A DNA stretch of 64,000 nt from Pleodorina starrii. Taxonomy: Eukaryota > Chlorophyta > Chlorophyceae > Chlamydomonadales > Volvocaceae. The translations under genes and the position numbers were made by a program. A model generated the notes under the pieces. The model searched no databases, was not told the DNA's origin, and saw only the letters and a list, made by a program, of their open reading frames with translations. Location: the NCBI GenBank assembly GCA_030267565.1, contig BRXU01000016.1, positions 870,501-934,500 of the forward strand. The letters run 5' to 3'. Below, piece by piece: positions 32,379 to 57,694 of this stretch; position 1 is the first letter of the stretch, and each line of letters starts with the position of its first letter.

Positions 32379-34783
32379 TCAGTTGTTTGCGGCGTCCGCA
32401 AAGATGGACGGGATGGGTGGCGTGTACGACCGCTCGCGCTCCCAGGCAATCTGCGCCGCCATGGTGATGACGGAGCGCGCGTCTCGCTCGTCCAGTACGG
32501 GCCGGTAAAAGGGCACTCGAACCACCAGGGGCTCGGCGCCGTTCACCTCCGTCCGGATGTACATGCCCAGATAGTCCACCCAGAGCAGCTCAGCGTACGA
32601 CATCTGCGTCGTACATCAAGCGTACATCCGTGCGTGCGTGGGCAGGCAGGCAGGCAGATAAATAGAGGAAGGTGGAGCGTGTGTTGAGGCCACTTACTAT
32701 CTACAGGATGCACTGGCATCTGTTCTGTTCTGTTCTGTGCAACTCTCGAGCAGCTACTCCGGCCCTATCATCACGCGCCTGCCCTTGCGTGGTGGGCGAC
32801 CTACAACCCACTCGCTCCCTGGGCACCTGCTGGAGAGGAGAGGTCGGCCACTCGCTCCCTTAAGGCCGTCCCTAAGGCCGTCCACCACACATGTGGAGCG
32901 AGCACCGCCATGCATGATCGGCTCAATGCCGGCCCGGCCCTGCATGAGTGACAGCCATCCGCCTCTACCCATACATGGCGCCCTCCCTCGACCCAACCGT
33001 GCACCACGTACCTCCGTCAGCGGCACTCCTTGAAAGTCGCTCACGATCCGGTAAATGTCCTCCGCTCGCTCACTGCACACGGTGGCGGGCAAGAAGCAGC
33101 GAGCAGCAGGGCATCCGCCGAGCGAGGGTTGCGTCGTCTCAGCAGTGTCAGCTGAGAACTGACGTGGGGCAAACACCCCGCCCCGCCCCCCAGGCCGATG
33201 CTGACCATTTGGCGCGTGGGCATCGACCAGACGTGCCGTACTTTACACCGTGCCGCGTAGGGTGGCCAACTGGCCATACACGGGACGGTATGCACCGAAC
33301 CGAAAGCCCCGCCAACGGTGCCCTCGCGGTGCCCTCGCGCGCGGCTGCACGCCAGCCAGCACACACGCCCCGTGCATCTCGTCCTGCCGTACCCTGCCAT
33401 ACCCTACACCTCTGCCGTACCCGTTCCAGTTGTTGACCAGCTCCGGAGCCGCCTTGCGGAGCACGTCCGGCTCAGCACTGGCGAACTCCTCCCCGCTGAC
33501 CTCTTGCCCCTTGTTGGCCTGCGTCGCGTCGCGTCGCGCGCGAGCGTAAGACAAACGAGCAGGAAAGGGGCTTTCGGTTTGGGTTTTTCGGGTTTTAGGG
33601 TTTCAGGATGACACGGCGACACCAACGGGGGCAGGCTTTCGGCAGCGCACGCGAGCCAGGCCCTCTGCAGTTGCGAGTGCCGCTATCCCCCTGGGAGCAG
33701 GCCAGGCACGCACGCGATCTATGGCGCGCCGACGTGGCGCCTGTTCCCGTGTGTTTGTGTATTCATGGACACCACGTCGATCACAGGCAGCTGCCGTACT
33801 ATGGCACTGCATCTCTCTTAATGCTGCGCTGGATCGGTGCCGCACTGTGGGGCGTCAGTCAAGTGCAGCCCCTAAACCCCCAACCCCAAGCCAACCGTGC
33901 CCACCACCACCAGCAACGTCTTAACGGAAGGGGCGACAGTACGGTCAGTACACGCGCAACGGCCGTTCTAGCAGGTAGCGCATTGAGGATCAGCGCGGGG
34001 GGCCCACCGAGATGATGCGAAGCCCCTTCAGAGTGTGAGAGTGTGTGTGTGAGGTGTGTGTGTGAGAGAGAGAGAGAGAGAGTGGGGGGGGTGAGAACAG
34101 CCTCGCAACGCGGGCTCCTTAACGACGGGGGGTTCTGAGCTCCTGCGCTTCCCCAAACCTGCGCTACACATCCACATCCACGCCGCTCGCCTGGGCACAC
34201 TCGCACACACGCCGGCGCCGCCCTAGTAGGGAATGCGCACCTGGTCCAACCCCCCGAAGTAGAGGCACTTCTCCACGTGCAGAGGCACCGTCGCCGCCGC
34301 GTCCACCGGCACCTCCACCTTGCCCAGCAGAGTCACGGCCGCGACGGCGCGCGCCGGCTGGGTGATGGGCTGGACGGTGAGGCTGCAGGCGGTGCTGCTG
34401 CCGCCGAGGTTGGCCATCTCGAGGGCCGTGCGGTCAAGGTGGAGGTGCAGGTGGCCCTGCTTGTCGGTGCTGAAGGTCACGGGAATGCCGACGGGGTGTC
34501 CGCTAGATCCAATTGTGCAAAGCGTGCCCTCGTTGACGATGTCGACCAGAGTGCGGATGGTTTGCGCTGGCGAGGGGCATTTCGCGGCAGCAGGCGCCTT
34601 GCTGCCATTGGAATGCACCCCGTTGCCGTTGCCGTTGCCGTTGCCGTTCAGCGACGCTGCCGCGTTGCAAACAGTGACAGATGAAGGTCGCGCGGACGTG
34701 AAGGGCTGCGGCCGACGCGACGAGGAGCAAGCCCGCAGCTGATGCTGCTGCACACGCCCTGCCGGGAGCGCCGAACGCTGCAT
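32379..34783 (-). CDS. Plastid-type FMN-binding split-barrel (PPOX-like) + DUF2470 protein
   Basis: Four exons on the minus strand: 34783-34241, 33518-33421, 33072-33012, 32603-32379; 927 nt, 308 aa, phases close. The N-terminus (about 1-50) is rich in Arg/Ser/Ala/Gln with a VTVCNAAA end, like a chloroplast transit peptide, followed by an Asn-Gly repeat. Residues about 70-175 (AQTIRTLVDIVNEGTLCTIG, then the GHPVGIPVTF and LHLHLDRTALEMANL stretches) match the pyridoxamine-5'-phosphate-oxidase-like split barrel. The C-terminal part (NNWNGERAEDIYRIVSDFQG, then ELLWVDYLGMYIR and the FYRPVLDERDARSVITMAAQ stretch) fits DUF2470. This architecture occurs in plant chloroplast PPOX-related proteins and in the glutamyl-tRNA-reductase-binding/HugZ-like group that handles haem or tetrapyrrole metabolism. 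The exact substrate cannot be deduced. Confidence 0.85.
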
Positions 34784-35240
34784 TATTGTAAAATCAACAC
34801 GTTTCCCAAAACGTTAAGCTATGCAGCTGAATTATCTGTTCTTGCGCCTTACGGACTGTTTTGGGACGTGCTGCAAAGCCAAGTAGGCACGAGCCGTAGA
34901 TCAAATGGCCGCAGCAAATTCTAAGCAACTACACTAGTTAACCAAAATTTGATGCGAAGTAAGAAGGCATCAAGTCAGGGTGATCAATGACAAGATTCAC
35001 CAAATAGGCCTTATTGTCATGTAATTGCCAGTCCCCCAAGAGACTAACTATCACGCTTAACTCACTATAATATATATCTAACCCTTCCTAAAAACTTCTG
35101 CAAATAAGCTTTCGCTGATCTATGTCGTGAGTTGATATTTTTCTCCCGACTACTGCTTCGCAGCTACAAAGAGTCCCGTAAACCCCAACCTCCTGCCTGG
35201 TTTTTAAAATACTTGCTCTTAAAGTCTGGGGTCTGGGCAG
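34784..35240. other. AT-rich upstream region of the PPOX gene
   Basis: No gene. AT-rich relative to its neighbours, with a CACTATAATATATATC stretch near 35064-35079. Likely 5' flank/promoter of the minus-strand PPOX gene. Confidence 0.45.
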
Positions 35241-36335
35241 ATGGAAAGTGGGTTACCGTTACCCGAAGGGGGGCATGACAACGAACAACGCCCTGTGGGG
35301 TGTGGGCTGTGGGTACTGGGAGCTAGGAAGGGGTCTTTAATTCGTTACAGGTTTACAGGTTTCAGATATTTAACTTCAATTAATACACGAATTCATGCTT
35401 ATGGCCGATTCCTGACACCTGCGACGTTCCAGGAAAGCGCTTCGCACTTTCCCACCCGTTTACATTGCGCCTGCTCCGGCATACGGCATACTAGCCCTGC
35501 ACATAAATATTTCGCCTTGGCATCTTGCGCCACTTGCGGACGAGGACCGGTAAAGCAAGCTCACTTTTGCGGTTGTCTTAGTAAACCCTGCTCTGGGCCC
35601 CACGATTCCATACCGGGTACACTCCATAGTATTTCGGAGAATACAGCAGTAGCATGGCCTAGGATTACCAGAGCACAGAGCTCAGCTCGCATTTGCTACC
35701 TGGGGCGTCACTGCGCCTTCCATGTCCGTGCACGCTTGCATAAACAGAGCCGGGGAAAACAGAGCATGTTACTTCAGATGTTACTCTTTAGCACCGCAAC
35801 ATTATCGTCTATGACATTGGTCGACAGCTTACCAGTCGACTATGGCTGCTGGCTGCTGGTTCCTGCCGGGAAGAGCGTCTTCATTTTTCGAACCGCACCA
35901 CAACGCGCCGCGCGCACTTTCGCACGGGAAGCCCATACGGAAGCCGCGACGCCACGAGTCCATTCTACAATTCACCCCATCCGACGCCTACCAAGGCAAA
36001 ACATTCCCCTAACCGCCCTCGCGTCACTTTCCGCAGGGCAGCCAACGCACGGCCCCTTCTCGCGCCTACCGCTTTCTCCATTCACCGAACCCAGCATCGC
36101 TCGAATCCTCTTCGTAACCACCCCCCAGACCCCGCCCCTGCAAGGCAGCAGCCCTGCCATCACCCAATTAACAACGACTGAGACCGCACCGGGGCGCAAA
36201 GCCCTTTCCAGACGGACCCTTAAGGGCATCGTCCGGGAGGACAGGTTTGACCGCCAATCAGCAAAGCATGGCCAATCAGGCCAGCGAACGATTGGAAGAT
36301 GCTTGCCGCATCTCAGCGTAAAAAGTAATACATAA
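35241..36335 (+). CDS. Unrecognised 364-codon open frame (doubtful)
   Basis: A single uninterrupted frame of 364 codons starting MESGLPLPEGG. I recognise no domain, signal peptide or repeat. Composition is Ser/Thr/Arg/Pro/Ala-rich with scattered Cys and no clear secondary-structure pattern. It lacks the introns typical of genes here, and the local base composition is intermediate. It may be chance, part of a decayed element, or a lineage-specific gene. Kept only because of its length. Confidence 0.2.
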   Translation: MESGLPLPEGGHDNEQRPVGCGLWVLGARKGSLIRYRFTGFRYLTSINTRIHAYGRFLTPATFQESASHFPTRLHCACSGIRHTSPAHKYFALASCATCGRGPVKQAHFCGCLSKPCSGPHDSIPGTLHSISENTAVAWPRITRAQSSARICYLGRHCAFHVRARLHKQSRGKQSMLLQMLLFSTATLSSMTLVDSLPVDYGCWLLVPAGKSVFIFRTAPQRAARTFAREAHTEAATPRVHSTIHPIRRLPRQNIPLTALASLSAGQPTHGPFSRLPLSPFTEPSIARILFVTTPQTPPLQGSSPAITQLTTTETAPGRKALSRRTLKGIVREDRFDRQSAKHGQSGQRTIGRCLPHLSVKSNT

Positions 36336-37632
36336 AGTATTTATTTCAAACCATTTTTGGTGTGCGCTTGGGAATATCGGTCGAGGTTGGCCTGCCGGCG
36401 AGCAGCTGAGGGCTCGGCTTCTCGGCTTCGCCGACCGATTACGAGCCGGACATCAATCGAGTCGACTCCGCACATCTGTCCCAGCTGTCCCAACATGTCA
36501 CATTTTCAACATTGAGCCTTTCAACCACAATCCCCGCCCGAATCTAGATGTCAACGTCCTGGAAGTCAAACGATTGCTCCTGCTGCCTGACGCGCCACGC
36601 CTTTGCGCATCACGACTGGGGCGGTTGGGGGCTCATGCAGGCTCCACAGTCGCGGTGCCGAAACCTAAAGACACAGCCTTCATGACTCGCGCATAGACGC
36701 ATGTAGTCTAGCTAGCTTTCCACCTACCACCTTACCAGTCAGCCTGATGGGGCGACCCTCCGGCTTTACCGAGTGCTTGCCCTCCGTAAGAAGCCTCTTT
36801 TCGCGGGTCAGCAGCAGCGGCAGCAGCGGCAGAACCAACGGCGGCAGCGGCGGCGGTAGCGGCAGCAGCAGCTCAACCTCCCCAATGAGGCGCGAATACA
36901 AGAAGCGCTCAAGCAGCGCCCCGCAGTTGCTCAAGGATGGCGAATTAACGGTGTGGCTGCGCGCGTGGAAGCCTTCAGAAGCTAAATGCGCGGCCAAAAA
37001 AAACAGTTGGTGTTCCTGACCCGTGGGTCAGGAACTGACCCGTGGGTCAGGAACTGACCCACGGGTCAGGGTCCGCGGCTTCCTGCGGCGCTCTCTTGGC
37101 AATTGGCTCCTGGCTCCTGACGCACTCGGCGGCACCGCGGCCGCCGTCACGTCTTTCGTTTGGTGCTGGCGCTGAAGCGCCGGTCGTCTCCCGGCCTCTT
37201 GCCTCCCGCACTCCCGACGCACCGGCCGCCCGCCGCGGCCTGTGCGGTCCTGCCATACAGCCCCCCTGCAAAAATCGAGCCTGCACCCCAACGTAGTTAC
37301 AACAGACACTGTAAACCAACTGCCCTCTGCCGCCGCTGCCCGCCCCTCAGGCCAGGACATCGCAACCGCTGGAATCCACGAGAACCGGCGGCGGCGGCGC
37401 CGCCGTCGCCGTCGCCCCTGCATCCCCAGCGAACGGCGCCGCGGCGGCGGCGGCCATCGCAGGCGCCGGTACGACAGCACTCGTGTCCGCCGGCGGCGAC
37501 GTCGAGGGCCTGACGGGCGGCAAAGCGGCGGGTCGGCTGCCACTGCCGGAGACGCGGCACGAACGGCAGGACCGCATTCGGTGGCAGGTGGTGGCAGGTG
37601 AGGTGCGGTTCTAGCCACACAGAGATGGGAGC
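36336..37632. other. Spacer before the DUF1769 gene; possible 5' exon/UTR material
   Basis: Contains a short plus-strand frame (36747-37019, about 90 aa; Ser/Gly repeat, then a SAPQLLKDGELTVWLRAW stretch) that could be a small gene or an upstream exon but does not join the DUF1769 frame in any way I could establish. From about 37.1 kb the sequence becomes strongly GC-rich with GGCGGC runs (about 37380-37500). Confidence 0.3.
37015..37070. repeat. Three tandem short palindromes
   Basis: The 18-bp near-palindrome CCTGACCCGTGGGTCAGG (8-bp stem, 2-nt centre) occurs three times in a row, spaced by AA. The third has the centre inverted (CCTGACCC-AC-GGGTCAGG type). It follows directly the end of the short 36747-37019 frame. 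Confidence 0.9.
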
Positions 37633-40600
37633 ATGGGACGAAAGGCGACGCAAACAACAACGAACTTTGAACCGGATACGGTACGGTGGCTGTTGTGGCG
37701 GTGTGGCGGTGTGGGGACGTCGCCACAACAATTTACTCCGGGGGTCCGGGTCCGTCTGCGGCTCGGGGTCCGTCCCGCAGTACTCGAGAATGCGCAACCT
37801 TCTCAGGGCGGGAGACGGGGAGACGGGGAGAGAGCCGTTCGGGGCTGGAGAGGGCCGTTCTGGGCGGTACCCCGGTACACAAGTGCAGACGCGGGCCGCA
37901 GCAGTGATCGATTTCTCCACCAACCCCACCCAGCAGGCCAGCTTCAACAGCTCCAGGGGAGGGTCGCCCGCATGCACCAGGCCGCCGAGGCGCAGCGCGC
38001 CATCGTGGAGATCTTGGTTTCGGAGTGCAGCTGGCTGCGTGGCCAGGTCTCGGAGCTACGCGGCCGCCTGGACCACTCCACCGCTTCGCTCCAGGCCAGC
38101 GCCGCCACCGCCGCCGCCGCCGCTGAAACGGCGCAGCAGCAGCAGCTGGCGGCGTTGCGGCTGATCTGCCTGGGCCTCTGTGCATGCATGGCGCTTCAGA
38201 CGCTGGCCAGCTGGTTGCGGTCCTACGGCGGCGGCGGCGACGGCGGCGGCGGCGGCGGCGTGTTCTTGTACTTCAGCGGGTCATGCTGGGGCATGGCGGT
38301 GGAGGCGGCGGCGGTTGTTGCGGCGCTGGGACTTGCGGTGCTGTCGCCGCAGCGACTGCTGACGGCGGCGTCGGTGCCGCCGCCTGGGGCCGCCGCCGCG
38401 GCGGCGGCGGCGGCGGCGGCGGCGGCAGCGGCGGCAGCGGCGGCGCTGCTCAAGCGTGTCTGGTTTGGCGAGCGCGGCGGGGCGGCACAGCTGGAGGAGG
38501 GACGCGAGGGCCAGGGCGGCGACAGCGACGGCGTAGCGGATGATACGGCGGCGCAGGAGGGCTGTGACGGTGACTGCGGTGCACAGGAGGGCGAGTGCGC
38601 CTCCGCTGCCTCCGCGGGTGGCGCCGTATTGCGGCGAGTCTCGATGTGCTCTGACAGCAAACTTGTGCGCGGCAGCGGCGGTGTCGGGCAGGGGCCGCCG
38701 GGCGTCCTGGCGGCGCCGCTGCGCCGCAGCATCACGGACGACTTGTGCGGCGCCACTGCGTCATCCGGCACGCCGTCGGCGGCGCGACGAGCCACTGAGT
38801 TTATTCGACTGCTGACGGCACCAGTACGGCTGCATTTCGGTCTGGCGGCGACGCAATGGGTCGCCCGCCGTATTTCCGGGCAGCAGCAGCAGCAGCCGGC
38901 GGGGCCCCAGTCGCCGTCGGCGGCTTCCAGCGGAGCCTTCTCAGCCGCGGCGGCGGTGGCGGCGGCGGCCGCTGGGGAAGGCGACGACTCGGCGTACAAC
39001 ACCCCGCTTGCGGCGGAGCGCGGCTGCAGCGTCGCGGCTGTCGCTGCCAGCGGCGGCGCGTCCTCTGACGCTGCCTCCGACGATCAACCCATCGACTCCC
39101 CCTACATGTCGGCGGTATGCTTTAACGCATTGGCGGCGACTGCCGCCGCCGCTGCCTCCGTCGGCGACCTAGCGTCGCCGGCGCCGGCGCCGATGCCTGC
39201 GGCGACGGTGGCGGCGACGGCGGCGGCGGCCGGACCGGTGATCCCCCGCCTGGCCGACTTTGAGGGGTGGCCGGACGCTCCGGTGATGCTGGCTTTCAAC
39301 ACGGCAGTGGTTCCGGAGCACGCATCCGCCGCTGCGGCAGCGGCGGCGGCGCCGCCGCTGCTGCCGCCGCCTGCCAGCTGGGGCTCCAGGCAGGGCCGCT
39401 GGGGCGATGAGCCGGCAGCGTCCCCGCTGGGCTCGGCGGCGGCGGGGCGGGAGGCGGTTGGCCTGGCGGGCGCGGCGCCGGCGCTGACGCCGGGGTTGGT
39501 GCGGTTGAGGGCCAACGGTGCGGCCCCCATCCGGATCGAGACGGAGCTGTTCAGTGGGGAGTTGATCGTGTTCTTCCGGGGAATGACCAGCACGCCGGCG
39601 GGCTTGTTCAAGGGCAAGAAGCGGATGTCCTGGGCTGCGATGCAGGTGCGGTGCGCGTGTGTGTGTGTGTAGGTGTGGGACTGTGGGTGCGGGGGTTTTG
39701 GGGGGCGCGCAAGGAGTGAGGAGGCGACGAGAGGAGAGGAGTAGACGGGGGGCGGAGGGCTGGGGGAGAGTGAATACGCCGGAAGAGAGGAAAAGGAGAC
39801 CTGCCTGTCGTCGTCCATCCCTTACTCCTTCCCTCCCTTTCTCCCTCCTTCTGGTTGCGTTCATCAAACTCGCCCTCTATTCCATCGCTGCAGTTGTTTC
39901 GTTCTTCGTTTCCCCCACCCATGCATGCCCCGCGCGCCGCGCCCCCTCCCCCGTCCCTCTCTCGCCGCCCCACGGTGTGTTGGTCTGCAGGGCCGTTTCA
40001 AGCAGCCCATGTCGCTTGACGCTTTGGTGACGGGTCAGGAGTTCTCGCGGCCCTTCAAGCGCCTGCCCGCCCCCTGGTTCGTGGAGAAGGTGATTATGTC
40101 AATAGCGAGACAGGTGGGTGCGCGGGAGCGTGAAGTTGGGTGGGTGGGTGGGCGGGTGGGTGCTGTGTGGGTGTGTGGGTGTGTGGGTGCGGGGGGTGCG
40201 GGTATGGGGCTCGGGCTGGGGGTATGCGGCTGTGTATGTGTTATATGTGCTCGTGTGTGCGCCTGTGACGGGAATGGAAGTGGGGCTGGGCCAGATCATC
40301 GGGGCAGCGCTGAGGGGTTGGAGTTTCAGGGTGTGGCTCGGGTTTGCTTCGGGGGGCAGAGGGGGTCCGCGGTTGGCACCATTGGGGCCCACGGCCGTTG
40401 AGGACGGGGGAGCAGCCGAGCGGCAAGACTTCCCTGGCTTAAGACATAGAATCAGACAGATCCGCCAGCCGTCCGAAACTCCAGGCCGCTGCCCCGACCC
40501 GCCTCCTTCCTCTTTCCCGTTCTCCCACATCTGTCCCGACCCCCGCCCTCCGCCCTCCGCCCTATACGTGGATTATACCCCCCCCCTCTGTCATTGTTGC

Positions 40601-41986
40601 AAATTCACTCTTCAAAACCCCCTTCCCGCGCCCGCAGATCAGCCCCTCCATGCGGGTGGGCCCGCTCTCCTCCCCCGCACTGCTTATGCCCCTGATCGCC
40701 TCCGCGCAGCTCGTCAACGTCAGCAAGCCGGGTGGGTCCGGAAATGGGCTTGGGGTGGCGGGTGTATGGGTCTGGAAGGCGGATACCGGTAGAGTGGGTA
40801 GAAGGGGTTTTTTAGGATGCCGGGGGGTCCGGGGAGGGCGGAGGTCTGGTAGGCTCCGATCCGAGGCGGGTCTTGGGCTGGCCTAGGTGGGGCATCGCGC
40901 ATATGTGCGGGGTCGGGGTTCTTGGGGGGTGGGGATGAAGTAATGGATGGGTTTGGATGACCCATGGGTCGGTCCATGGGTCGATCGGCAGCATCCGATC
41001 CCATGCATCAGGGCAGTTGTGGAGTGCAGGGCGGTGGTCGCATTCCGCTAGCTGTGTACTTCACCGGATTTCCCATGTAAGGACAGTGCATTGCCCGCTG
41101 GCCAGTTGGCAGCATGGCACCAGTCATCCCAGGCACTGGAACCCTTATTACAACGGCAAATACGTAAAACAAATACAACAAAAACCACAGCATGAACAGC
41201 TGCGTTCGTCGACTTCCTTGCACAGGCCAGCAGGCGCCTATGATGGAGTGCAGAGAGGACGTGCGGCTGATCTGTCCCAGCCTGGCAGTGAAGGCCAGCG
41301 GCGGCGGCGGCAGGCGGCTGCTGCTGCCCGCCTCGTCGGACGCGCGACGGCGGTACTTCACGTCGGCCAAGAACCGCGCGGGGCTGATGTACGACACGCA
41401 GCACGTGTGGACGTTCCACTTCTGGCAGCAGTTTGTGGATCTGGTGTCGTACAGGTTGGATTTCGGTTACACGTACGACCTGGCGCAGCACTTGGACGGC
41501 CAGCCGCTGCAGATTATGGCCATGGACGCCGACCGAGGAAGGTGTGGAACGCGCCTTGGTCGTGACTCTCTTGTGCCAGCAGATACTTGGCTGCTGTTTA
41601 CCGTTGTTTTGCTTTCCGGTCTTAGTCTGTTTCTTATACGCGTTGGCTCTGCTCTCATCGGACAGTGTGTCCGAGTTCAGAACGCGGCTTTTTGACCCCA
41701 ATTAAGCCGGCGCTGCTGCCGTCGCCCTTGCCGCTGCTGCTGCAGGTACCTGTTCAACATCCTGGTCTGGAACGAGCGCCTGATTGCGGGCGCCGCTGCC
41801 GCCGCCAGCGACACGGCGGCGACGGCCACCCCAGGTCGAGGCAGCAACTCCGGGGAAGGGGAGGGACAGGGGGAGGGGGAAGGGGAGGAGGCGGATAGGA
41901 CGTCTCTAGCGGGGAACAGCGAGGACGCATCCTTCGCCGGGCCGGGCCGCGGCGGCTGGCTCGTCTCGGCTGGGGACGGATGGTAG
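37633..41986 (+). CDS. DUF1769-family protein with coiled-coil/two-TM N-terminal extension
   Basis: Five exons: 37633-39645, 39991-40113, 40638-40731, 41226-41541, 41746-41986; 2787 nt, 928 aa from the first ATG. An internal start at 37972 (Met114) is also possible. Residues about 105-165 form a Gln/Glu/Leu-rich coiled coil. Hydrophobic segments lie at about 171-196 (LAALRLICLGLCACMALQTL) and about 220-238, then poly-Ala and low-complexity Ala/Gly/Ser sequence. The DUF1769 domain starts near 630 (APIRIETELFSGELIVFFRG) and runs on through FKGKKR, GRFKQPM, LVTGQEFSRPFKRLPAPWF, QHVWTFHFWQQFVDL, LDGQPLQIMA and RYLFNILVWNERL. The acidic Gly/Ser tail ends in GDGW. DUF1769 proteins occur in fungi and algae; I recall a fission-yeast member (Duc1) as a cortical PI(4,5)P2 binder. 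A membrane-anchored lipid-associated role is inference. The first exon is the least certain part. Confidence 0.8.
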
Positions 41987-43756
41987 GGGCCTCGACATCC
42001 GTTCGTTGGCCCCTTGGGGACGCACACTGGGGACGAGTTCGTGGGCGCAAGATGGACTGTGGGGGACGAGGGAGATGGAGTCACGTGTGTTGAGAGCACA
42101 ACGTGCCGCGGGGCGGCAGGGCTGGAGGAGGCTGGTGGGTGGGAAGTGGGGCCTGCCGGTGTATGCAAACGATGCGAAACATGTGTAGGGCGCACACTCA
42201 GGGGTGGGGAAGTCGCGAGCCCTGGCTTTGTCCGCGTCTCGCGAGCTTTCCTTTGGCGTGCTCGGGGATTTTATACTACCAACCAACCAAGTACGGCAAT
42301 GCGTATGTGTGTACGGCATTACGTCTTGTGAGATGCTGAGCTGGGCCCACAGGAGCGGTCCAGGTGTGGCGGATGAGGTGCACGGGGGCAACCAGGGGTG
42401 GAGGCGTCGTGGCGCGTGTGTTTTGACGGACGGACGGCAACGGACGGCATCAGCTAGCGAGTCCTGTACGTTTCTGCGGTCGGTGGTCTCTGGGTTGCTG
42501 GGTTTACGTCATTAGCCCACTCTTTGTGATCACTCAATTAATGTCCATGTGGGCTCACCTCCCGGGTCTGTGCAGCGCCCGATCATCGGTGCTGCTGGCA
42601 GCCTTGGCCCGTCGCCTGAACATCGGCCAGGACGAAAGCGCTGGGCTCCAAATACGGTGCTTTCATAAAACACATCATGGACTGGTGCATGAGTGTGTAC
42701 CGTGTCCGATGGTCTCAAGCATTTCGGTTTGATGGCTGCCTTACGAGCCGGGTCTGCTTTTCCGACACTGTAGATGAGGCGCTGACGGCCTTTCCATCGT
42801 GTCCTGGGTTGGTGCATACCGGTAAGCGCTGCTACCTTTTCGTTCGCTGCTGTTGTATGTGTCGGGCACAGCCCCACACCAAAGTAGCTTCCCGGGGCGA
42901 ACCCGCGTGTGGAAGTGCCATCAGCGCTGGCTGATGAGCGCTGGCAGCAGGGGCAGGCAGTACCGTACACGGGGGATGAGATGGCGGGACCCACCCATGC
43001 CAGGCTGCCAGCCCCGGATCGCGGCAATCATCAAGTGCTCCCATCCGAAACACCAAATTACCGTACAGGCAATGCGGTACAAGTGATGAATCGTAACGGC
43101 GAGCAGCGCGCACGAGTACCTCGACCGCGACAGGAATGGTGGGAAGGTTCAGCAAGCAACGGCGAGTTCCGTGCTCCTGTCTCACCCTGACCCGGCTCGC
43201 GTGACTGACCTGCGACTGACTGACCCCCAGACCAAATGACTATGCATGCTGTGCGTGCGCAAACGGTCAGATCGGAACTCAAGTTTTTTCACCCCGCCTC
43301 CTCCCCTCCCGACCAACTAGAAAAGCAATCAGCCCTAGACGGTTCTCAGGCCCCCCACACAACCCCTCTCATACCGGGGCTCCGGCCTATACGTGGGTAA
43401 CCCCCTCACACCGTTGCCTCTCTGCGCTAAAGTTTCAACCAGGGAGCAATCCACGGGATACGAAGGAAGAAGGAACGAGGGCGGCCCTCAGGCCGCGGCT
43501 CGTCGCACGGCGCTGCCAACCCGCGCACACTGAAGAAGGGACAGTTAACTCTAACATGGAGGCATTGGCCTCTTCTTCTGACCCCGTCCTGCCCCTATCA
43601 CCTACTCCGTCCGCCGGGAGGAACGCCCGCACAGCCTCCTGTCTAGACGACGTGGAACAGGACACGGCTCCACCGCTGCCTAAGGACTCGACCCCATCTA
43701 CCTAGAACGGTGCATCCGAGCACATAAAACTCGCAATCCCAACCCCACGCTGTGTG

Positions 43757-43816
<60 letters not shown>

Positions 43817-44456
43817 TCCCTCTCTCCATAATCCGAAACCCGTCTACATGACACGTCCTCTCCGCACGCCACCCACACAGTCAAGTCCAATCAAGTCCAT
43901 CTAATCATTTGCAATTGGTCACTCGCCTCGGCGAGAGATCAACGCCTGCCCATTCGTTTGTCGGCGTGATTGACGAAACCACCCCACAACAAAACAGTTG
44001 CCAAATCAGAATCGGTTGGTGCGTGGTGTACACGCGCCCAATAACCGCGGTGGTGGTGTGTGTGACACGACGGCATGCTGTGTGCGGCGTGCGGCGTGCA
44101 GGGCGCGCGGCGCGCAGTAAAGGCCGCATGCATCTACCAAGGACTCGTGCCTGCCTTCTCATCCGTCATCCCCACGTCAGCTGTCAGGCCTCAGGGACTC
44201 ACTGCGACGCAAAACGCCTTCCCTGGCATCCGACCCTTCTCACGGGCTCGCCTCCGGTGCAGTACACCACTGCAATACTCCCGGCCGAAACAATAACAAT
44301 AATGTCTAGTGTCCGTTTGGCCAGGCGCACGCGCGAAAGATACGGTACATCCTCTGCAGGTTACGGTATAGCCTGCCCATCCCGTCACGCGCAGCACCAC
44401 CTCCGCCACCGCCTTCCCGAGCAAGCAAGAGGTGCGGGCCCAGCGTCCCTTCTCCC
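41987..44456. other. Spacer between convergent genes (DUF1769 and CHD); no gene seen
   Basis: Both flanking genes end here, so it should hold two 3' UTRs. Short frames (for example 42526-42732 and 42909-43190) show no domains. The only striking structure is the CT dinucleotide tract listed separately. Confidence 0.5.
43759..43812. repeat. (CT)n microsatellite, about 27 units
   Basis: Uninterrupted CT dinucleotides in the convergent intergenic spacer, followed by TTCCTCCCTCTCTCC. Confidence 0.95.

Positions 44457-57694
<13,238 letters not shown>

Noticed and set aside
37441..38977. Minus-strand ORFs at 37297-37977 and 38223-39002 as genes
   Set aside because: They are antisense to the GC-repeat-rich DUF1769 exon 1, consist of Arg/Ala/Pro low complexity, and lack splice or domain support.
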